Program-made: the position numbers and the translations under genes | NCBI GenBank assembly: GCA_001600055.1 | Contig: BCIV01000010.1 | Location: 682,001-746,000, forward strand | Reading direction: 5' to 3' | Source of the DNA: Filobasidium wieringae | Taxonomy: Eukaryota > Basidiomycota > Tremellomycetes > Filobasidiales > Filobasidiaceae | DNA: 64,000 nucleotides | In this document: one piece after another, positions 56,895-64,000 of the stretch | How the letters are laid out: every line of letters starts with the position of its first letter | Numbering within the stretch: position 1 is the first letter of the stretch | The notes under the pieces: model-generated | What the model saw: only the letters and a program-made list of their open reading frames with translations | Database searches by the model: none | What the model was told of the DNA's origin: nothing

Positions 56895-59800
56895 ATGTTT
56901 TCGATTTCCGGTCTTGGTAAACAGCTGAAATCCGCTGCCGAGGGGTTCGAGCAGGCAGGACATGCTCTTCAAGCCAGAGTGAGTCCAAACCCGTCTCTGT
57001 GTACGAGCTTGAATTGACGACGCTTTTTTCAGGCTGCTCAACAACAGCAGCAGCAACAACAAGCTCAACCAGCCCCGACAGCCAAGAAACCGGAAACACC
57101 TGCAGAATCTGCCAAAACGATAGCTCACAACAATGCCTTGGCCAGTCGACTGAGCTCTCTTATGGCTGCTAAAGGCAAGGGAGCCTCGATGCAGCGTACC
57201 GCTTCTAACGGTTCTACTGAATCTGCACGTAAGGAGTATGCGAAACCTCGATTGACCAAGGAGGAATTGGGTAGGTCTGCTTTGCTTTGCCCTAGCTGAA
57301 GAGCTCTTCGGCTAATCGTTAGCGTTATAGCCAAGATGGATCCAGCAGATATCCCACTCCCTCCCTCACCCACTATCCAACCTCAAGAGACTCCACTCTC
57401 ACCTACTCCAAGCTCCTCCTCTCTCAACATGTTCTCTCCTGTCCCAAAACAAGCCTCCTCTTCTCCCTTCAACACTCCCCGCAACCTCGCAAGCAAATTG
57501 ATCCGACCGGCATCAACTTCCTCTCCTGTCCCTGCGGTGTCCAAGTTATCATTAGATAATGGGCCGAGAACCGAGTCGGAGCGAGATTTGTTTAGTCTAG
57601 GACAAAGTCGAGTGGACACACCTGTTTTCGGGGACGGGAAAGGTGTGGAAACGCCAGGGGCAGCTATGGCCGAGGTTGAGGCCATGTTAGCCGGGGTCGC
57701 AGATAGTGCTGCGAACGAAGAGAATGCTGCTGCAGCTCTTCGGGACAACGCATTACCTGATTCAGAGGAAACAAAACCAGCGGTCAAAGCAGAAGAAATA
57801 AATCCGGAATCCGTACCCCTCCCAGCGGAAGATGCTTCTGAGCTCCCTCGTGAAGAACTAGAACAAAAGTACCAAAGCTTTTTGGAGAGAACCTCGAAAG
57901 CGGATCAGATCCTCAAAGAGAGCTCTCCTATCTTAACAGAAGGGATCAATGATGCGGACGCATTGGAGGGCTGGGTGAGGATGATCACGGGGAAAGCGGA
58001 GATGGCTACTATGGAGATCAAGAGATTGAACGATAAATTAGCACGTAAGTCATGGGTCCCGGAACAATCATGTATCGGGGGGCTGAGAGGATCTCATCTT
58101 TCTGTATGCAGTACAAGCTTCACGCATGGAGGAAGTAAAGGAAACACATCAGATGGAACAATCTTCTTCTTCTGCTTTGATCGCTTCCCTGAGGGATCAA
58201 CTGGCACAGTCCGAAACTTCCCTATCTTCTCATGCGAGCACATCTCTTCAGCTTGCTCAGGCGAAAGCGGACTTGACTACCTCCCAAGCGCAGCACAAGG
58301 CCGCTGACGAGAAATTGACAAAGGCTGTCAATCTCCTTAAGACGGTCAGGAGCAAGCTTGTTACGGTCACAAAGGACCGAGATGAGATATATAGGGAATT
58401 GGAAGAGGAGAGAAGAGAAAGAACTCAGATGGTGGAGAATCTGGAGAGGTTGAGAGCCGATCGTGAGAGAGAGGTGCAAGGTTTGAGAAAAGCTTATGAG
58501 AAGGAGACTCAGGGGTTGAAAGAGAAGTACGAGAGGGAAACTCTAGCTGATAGGCGGAAGTGGGAACTAGAGATGATCACGACAAAAGTTGGTCATCAAT
58601 CATCCACATTCTGGCGGGACGCTAATGGTTAAATTCCTTCTAGGCAACGCATGCTAAAGAGATTGCCATCAAATCGAAACACGTCAACTCGCTCACTGAA
58701 AGCATTAGAGAGCTCAACGAGGAGAAGAGGTCACAGTTCGTGTCGTTACAGAGTCGTCAAGAAGAGTTAGACAACGCGACCGCAGCGAGGGAAAGCTCGG
58801 AAGCAAGACTCAAAGACTTGTCATTGCAAATCAGAGAAGCACAAGAACGAGCCATACTAGCAGAGGAAGCACTCGCAGACGCTACGAGATCAAATCTGGC
58901 ATCGTTAGCTTTACAGTCTGGATCGAACAAGGATTCGCAAGACGACAGCCTCCCTGTAGCGCTCGAAGCCGCTAATGCCAAAGCCGAAGCCAGGATGAAT
59001 GAGTTACGAAACGACATTGTCAAATTGGAACGCGAGAGGGTGGAAATGGAGGAAGAGCACGCGCGACAACTGCGTAATCAAAGGACAGAGATCGAGCGAG
59101 CGAGGGGCCAGGTGGCAGATAAAGATAGAGAGGTGGCTCTTATCGCTAGCAGCAGAAAGGAGGTTGAAGATCGCCTCGCCTCCATCGAAAGGGAGCGTGA
59201 GATGTTAAACCACGATCTGGAAGAAGCACAATCCACCTTACGAGCTGCAAGGGAGGCTCAAGCTAGAGCGTCAGACGGAGAAGTTAGTCACCAGGAACTG
59301 AGACCTACCGAGCGCTATGCTGATACTACTTGGTCCATGCTTTAGACATCCGTCAAGCAGGAGACTGATGTTTTGCGGGAGCAGATTATGAGGCTTACTG
59401 GAGAAGTGGAAGATGCTAGACAAAGCACGTTACAGGCGAAGGCCACGAATAGGGTATGTCGCCCCATTTCGATCGTATATCGATGGCTTGGCTCACACAA
59501 GTGGTATGCAGAACTTGCGTGAAGAGATGCGACGATTGCAGTCATCCGTACAATTGCTGGAACGACAAAGAAACCCTGGTGTAGGGTATTGGTCGGCGTC
59601 GGGCTCAACTGCTGCAAACAACCGATCAGATACTCCTTTGGATGGTCGACCAAGTCAGGACGGACCATTCAAAGGCGGCAAGGAAAGCGTGCCATCTACG
59701 CCAATTGCGCGCGATGTGAAAAGCCCAGCACCAAGTGAGACTGCTCCGAGAAATGAAGAGGAGGAAGTGAACTTAGAGGTGTGTTCCCAGATCATTAAGT

Positions 59801-60026
59801 GACAACTAACCTTGCTGAAGGACGCCTGCTCCCATAGTATCTGCGAAACGTCATTCTGCAATTTCTGGAGAACAAGGAAATGCGGGTGAGCATGACGGAT
59901 TCTTGGAACGTTTGTGTTATCTCTCACACCATAACTTTACAGCCTAATCTCGTCAGAGTGCTTTCGGTCATCCTGCGTTTCACACCTCAGGAACTCCGGC
60001 GACTCAATGCAAAGCTATCCTCTTAA
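56895..60026 (+). CDS. GRIP-domain golgin-like coiled-coil protein
   Basis: Nine exons: 56895..56978, 57033..57270, 57331..58044, 58112..58587, 58644..59282, 59346..59453, 59512..59778, 59838..59885, 59943..60026; 885 residues. The head (MFSISGLGKQLKSAAEGFEQ) resembles golgin N-termini, followed by a Gln run and a Ser/Pro/Thr-rich zone. Coiled coil runs from about residue 190 to 760 (for example KLTKAVNLLKTVRSKLVTVT, RLRADREREVQGLRKAYEKE). The last two exons encode a GRIP domain: YLRNVILQFLENKEMRPNLV, then RVLSVILRFTPQELRRLN, with the Tyr that contacts Arl1 in known GRIP domains. It is expected to tether vesicles at the trans-Golgi, like Imh1. Homology to a particular golgin beyond GRIP is not claimed. 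Confidence 0.87.
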
Positions 60027-60156
60027 ATCTAGTGGCCACAAATACAGCCCCTTGTCGGTCATAGCTGTAATAGTTGTATTGATATTCCGCATCCAGGTCG
60101 TGTAACGATACAAGGGTATACCACGAGTACAACGTTCTCAAGTACTGACGCGTGTC

Positions 60157-62405
60157 TCACTTGACTGAAGATTTGTGGCCCGCATCTTGTGGCGGAATGA
60201 CTTTGAAAAAGTTTTTGATGGACGGCCCCTGATTCTTCGCTGCTGCAGCCGTTGTGGTGCTCGACTTGCTTTTAGAGCTGGCGTTTTTCCTTGGTGCGTT
60301 TTCATCAATGCCCATAGCGACTAGCAGTCTTTCGAATTCGTCCTGGTATCAATTAGAGTAACGTCAGTGGGTCATTACACCAGTCCAAACCGGCCGAAAC
60401 CGACTTTATTAATTATACCTCCAGTAGCTTCTTTGTGTCCACGAGCAAAATCCTCTCCCACTCGTTCTCGAAACCCTTCTATTGAATCCCCATACTCCTT
60501 TAGTAACGCAATGAGATTGGCTGAATATATGGCAATCACTTTGTTAAGCAAGTTCCTGAATTTGGATCGATAGTACCGGACTAACGCTTCTGGTCATCTG
60601 GGACAGATCGCAATCCGGACGAGACACGGCATGAGAACGAAACTTTCGTTGGATCAGGGTTAAAACCAGTATTGGCGCACTATAAAATCGCAATAAGCTG
60701 TAGCGCTCTCAGCTATGCTCTGTTCTGGCTCACCATCGTCATCAGCATGGTCTTCGCATTGCGTAAGGTTCCTGCCCAGCGAGTAGCGATGACAGGATGT
60801 ACTGTTACAAGGCAGAACTTCAGTTCATCAAGAAGGTTTTTATCTAAGCAGGTGAATTACTTTGGTATCCGCTATCTACTCGAAGTAGGGCTACTCGACC
60901 ATCCGCAGAGAAGCGAGGGGCTAACCAAACCTCGACTGTGAGTTCCCAATATACTGCCAGGTTAAAATTAGACTTACGGACTCTGGCCCATTTCTCGATC
61001 TCGTCGTTCACGTCTAGTCGGCACAACTTTAGCCAGGCATTCAGCGCAACTTCCCTTGGTTCTTTGGCCGCGATATATATCTGTATGTATGAATTCGAGG
61101 AAAATCCTTCATGGCTAATGAACAGTACGGTACTTACATCCCACGCCTTTTTCACTGTTCATAGACTCAAGAGCTGAACAACTTGATCAGGAAGCGTCTG
61201 TGCTAGCCTGAAACTTACCGTTATACTCAGCTGTTCGACGAGGAGCGTTCACCGCGCCGACCGCATCTGCGATAGTCTTGCCTCCGTATCTGTTAGAAGA
61301 AACATACCTTGTCATTCTTCCCGTCCAGGAAAAATGTACATTATAGACTTGCCTCTTGGAACACGCTCCAATATGTGCAGGCCAAGGCGCTTCACCCCAT
61401 TTGGTGCCACCTCCCAAGTCTGTGCACATCATCAGACGTAATGCGGCATGAATCAGTGACCGAGTACTTACCTCCTATGAATCCCATAAGAGCGGCCCAA
61501 TCCGTCATCTCCTGTACTTTGGGATGCAGGGGCAGGCATGACATATATGCCGTCAGAGAAGTGGTAGCTATAGGCGGCGTGTTGCATGCAGTCAAAACTA
61601 CAGCATCGATCGGAAACTAGCTCACAAGTGAAACCAGGTCAGCAGAATCTCCTAGAAGTCAGCCCCATGCGAGCCTACCTCGGCTGATTGATGGTGGTCG
61701 ATTAACAGCAAAGCACTTCCTCCATCAGGTAGATTCCCGACGATCTTGCCTGGTCTGCTTCCTTGATCGAGCACAATCACCCTCTCAATGGAGTTGTCTT
61801 CCACCATCCTCTCCATCGTTTCGACTTCACTAGCCGAGTGCACATTCGTCCCTTTAGAAAGGACATGTACATAGATCCTATCCGACGGAAGGCCCAGTAG
61901 CTCAAGCGTCTTGTGGACGACATATCCCGCTTTATCTCAACTGTATTTAGCGATGAACAGTGATGTTGCTGCAGAGATAATCACCTGACAGGCCGTCTGC
62001 ATCTTTATCCGGAACCAGTAAGACCCGTCTCTGGTTTTGTGCTCTACGTACAAGCTTGATGAGCCATATAGCACACATGGGGTCTAGCTATGCTACTCAC
62101 ACTTCTATGATGAAGTCCTGAGCCGCTTTCATCGGATCTCGAGGAGCAGGCCAATCTATCCAAGCATCCCCAAATTCTTCTGCCGCTGTCCGAGGAATAG
62201 GGCCTTCTATCGGCTCGACCTTTGCCTTCTTCCTACCTGACGTCGATTCGATCAACCTGTGTGTCGTATTAAATCAGGAAGAACATAGTTACTTACGCAC
62301 TACAGGCGTTTTGGAAGGACTTTTCTTCGTGGCTGTTTTGGCTACCTTGGAAGGTTTAATCTCTTGTAGCTCGATGCTGCTTGATGAAAGTTCTCGTTTG
62401 AGCAT
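60157..62405 (-). CDS. DHH-family phosphoesterase, nuclear-type, 13 exons
   Basis: Minus strand, exons 62293..62405, 62103..62256, 61985..62054, 61679..61929, 61472..61616, 61219..61419, 61138..61154, 60978..61080, 60861..60935, 60734..60771, 60586..60679, 60405..60520, 60157..60342; 520 residues. A basic N-terminus (KPSKVAKTATKKSPSKTPVV) suggests nuclear import. The RecJ-like DHH core has VLLVPDKDADGLSAGYVV (motif I), RVIVLDQGSRPG and ALLLIDHHQSAE (DHH motif). The DHHA1 part has SADGRVALLRVDSGYQ, TLRNAKTMLMTMCANTGF and GEDFARGHKEATGG. It is likely a metal-dependent nuclease or phosphoesterase on nucleic acid or nucleotides; the substrate is unknown. The C-terminus has a PCNA-box-like SIKNFF. 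Exon 7 is 17 nt. The first intron (36 nt with a GTAACT donor) is the weakest junction. Confidence 0.86.
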
Positions 62406-62906
62406 GGCAGTATGTATTAACGTTTCCTTTCTAGAATTGCGAAGGCTGGTCGAGTTCAGGTGTCTCCGAAGGATGTTGCGAACTATCATCAAGGTGGTAT
62501 GTCAGTGATGAGGGGTTCTCTAGAGGGTTGTGAGCACTACAGTATTCAGTGACTGTTTCAGTTCTGTATGCTGAGCTGAGTATTCGTCCCGAAGCCCGCG
62601 ATCGACGACTGACCGAGCTGATGACGTCAGCCAATTCGGATGTACTATATCTGCTAAGTAGAACCGCATTGATATAATGATAATACGAGATGACAAGCTT
62701 GACAGATTACCAAGACGCTAGAACAAACAATTGCAAACGTTATAACATTGAGCCAAATACTAAACGGGACTTGATCGCGATAGAGACCATAGAACAGATA
62801 CAGCGAAGTCGGAAGCGTTCCGTGCTGTGACGAAAGAGTAGTGAGGTGTAATTGATGATGCGAAGGTGTCGGAGTGATGACCACGTTGAGAGAGGAAGCC
62901 AGAAGA
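62406..62906. other. Intergenic between two minus-strand genes
   Basis: 501 bp, promoter of the DHH gene and 3' flank of the edge gene. A minus open frame (62431-62634) above the DHH start lacks an ATG. Confidence 0.42.
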
Positions 62907-64000
62907 CTAGAAGGTAGCCCAGGCGAGGGAAGTCGAGAATCGTTGTTCCTCATTTTGACCGTTGTATTCTTCCGTATCGAAAGAGGCTTCACGGTCGTCT
63001 ACGACATGAGGGTTTGCTTTGAATCGGAAATCTGCACACAGAAGACATATTCGTGTGAGCGAGCACATCACAGTCAGGTAGCGACCCTGTTCAGACTTAC
63101 CACCGTCAACGATAAGCCTCGATCGCCCACGTTTACCATCTTCCACTTCCTCATCAGACTCGGGCTCGATCTCCGGGTCAAAGGTTTGCCTGTCATAACC
63201 CCAAGCGGAAGGTACCCATTCCCTATCAGGGGTGAGCAATCCAGCGCTACTGTTCGTCTGCGTAGATGTGCCGTTCTGGCCACCATAGTGCAACTTCGCA
63301 TGGATTTGATCGAGTGCGCCCATGCCTAAGGGGGGCATATTGCTGATAGTCAAACCGGAACGAGAACGAGAACTATCCCTGGACGAGCCTTCTCCAACGG
63401 GGCGACCTGGTCCAACAAGACTACCAAGCGATAGCAGACTGGTTGTCGAACCGGCATGGGGGGCCAAGAAACTGCTGGGCGAGGTGACCGTCTTGTGAGC
63501 TAGCGGGTAGCTGGCAAGCACACCGCTAACCGTTTGATTCGGCTCCTCACCAGGAAGATGAGGCATACCAGGAGGCGGGACTGCCGGAAAGTAACCGTTG
63601 CGAGTCACGCCTTCGCCGGGGGAACACGAGTTTGGATTGAGAGCTTCGACAGTAGGAGAGAAGGCTTTTCTTGCAGCGGAAGTGATGGAAGCCTGTCTGC
63701 TTAGCATCGTACCTGATCGACTATGAGCTCTCGATTGCGACCTAGAACCTGCTGCACTGCGAACTCGAGAGTTCTGTCTGAATGATGTCCTGGGAGAGAC
63801 TTGCGAGCTGTTGATGACATAGCTGCCGTCGACAGCCGACCGGGGCGGACTGGTAGACAGAGGCGTCGCGGGTGCAGAAAACATTCGCCTAGCCGGCGCT
63901 TTGCTTGCGAGCCTCTGCTGTTTTCGTTTCTTGTAGTCTTCAAAAGACTCTTCGTCATCATCGGAATCTTCCTCCTCATCCGAGCTCGGCAGATCGAAAG
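62907..64000 (-). CDS. Ser/Arg-rich disordered protein, C-terminal part (5' end outside window)
   Basis: Minus strand, visible exons 63101..>64000 and 62907..63031; about 340 residues. The visible start is an acidic cluster (SDEEEDSDDDEESFEDYKKR) followed by a basic one (KQQRLASKAPARRMF), then long Ser/Arg/Pro-rich sequence with no domain I can name. More ordered segments are PLGMGALDQIHAKLHYGGQN and PDREWVPSAWGYDRQTFDPE; an acidic stretch precedes the intron. The 69-nt intron (63032-63100) is a multiple of three and contains no stop, so retention would insert 23 residues. No family recognised; the folded domain may lie outside the window. Confidence 0.7.
   Translation of the reverse strand, partial: FDLPSSDEEEDSDDDEESFEDYKKRKQQRLASKAPARRMFSAPATPLSTSPPRSAVDGSYVINSSQVSPRTSFRQNSRVRSAAGSRSQSRAHSRSGTMLSRQASITSAARKAFSPTVEALNPNSCSPGEGVTRNGYFPAVPPPGMPHLPGEEPNQTVSGVLASYPLAHKTVTSPSSFLAPHAGSTTSLLSLGSLVGPGRPVGEGSSRDSSRSRSGLTISNMPPLGMGALDQIHAKLHYGGQNGTSTQTNSSAGLLTPDREWVPSAWGYDRQTFDPEIEPESDEEVEDGKRGRSRLIVDGGKSEQGRYLTVMCSLTRICLLCADFRFKANPHVVDDREASFDTEEYNGQNEEQRFSTSLAWATF

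Noticed and set aside
61220..61380. Apparent intron GTATGT...AACAG inside the DHH gene
   Set aside because: It would be 18 nt, too short to splice; the frame reads through and remains sensible.
1..64000. tRNA, rRNA, CRISPR array, complete transposon
   Set aside because: I saw no cloverleaf with A and B boxes, no rRNA segment, no repeat-spacer array, and no transposase, reverse transcriptase or long terminal repeats. A covariance or profile search would be needed to exclude short or decayed copies.

Overview
This is a eukaryotic, clearly fungal window. Nearly every gene is split by short introns (mostly 50-90 nt, GTRAGT...YAG), and the gene content (BEM1-type polarity scaffold, CRZ1-like factor, SHE9/MDM33, ACL4, OSBP-related proteins) is fungal. 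Intron density, compact spacing and Ser/Pro-rich proteins suggest a basidiomycete, most likely a Tremellomycetes-type yeast. That taxonomic call is inference from gene style, not from a marker gene. I rebuilt the exon structures by hand; where the summed exon lengths keep one reading frame and rebuild a known domain, I trust them.

Layout. 0-9 kb: C-terminal part of NUP85 (+), DBR1 (+), SHE9/MDM33 (+), mitochondrial ribosomal protein uL13m (-) and PUB1/TIA1-like (+). 9-12 kb: a repetitive accessory block. On the minus strand it holds a ten-exon gene made of small, all phase-0 exons, with a hydrophobic N-terminus, acidic repeats and a very basic C-terminal tail. It is followed by 42-bp tandem repeats and a polypurine tract. 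12-24 kb: UVRAG/Vps38-like (+), peroxisomal enoyl-CoA hydratase/isomerase with a PTS1 (-), ACL4-like TPR chaperone (+), GNAT acetyltransferase (+) and TMEM135-like membrane protein (-). 24-27.7 kb: 3.5 kb without a convincing gene, with short tandem repeats. 27.7-29.3 kb: a disordered Ser/Pro-rich orphan (-). 30-34 kb: three consecutive plus-strand orphan helical proteins, possibly diverged tandem paralogues.

34-64 kb: OSBP-related protein (+), hemerythrin (+), large coiled-coil protein (+), a 2OG-Fe(II) oxygenase-like protein lacking both iron histidines (-), Cdc1/Ted1-type metallophosphoesterase (+), CRZ1-like zinc-finger factor (-), BEM1 (-), GRIP-domain golgin (+), a 13-exon DHH phosphoesterase (-) and the C-terminal part of a disordered protein (-) running off the right edge.

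Most genes are unrelated housekeeping functions with ordinary eukaryotic spacing; no operon logic applies. The most unusual locus is the modular exon-repeat gene at 10.2-11.7 kb. Its architecture (signal-like N-terminus, duplicated symmetric exons with near-identical introns, NLS-like tail) resembles microexon/effector-type secreted protein genes known in other lineages. The orphan cluster at 30-34 kb and the iron-site-less oxygenase are the next most interesting.
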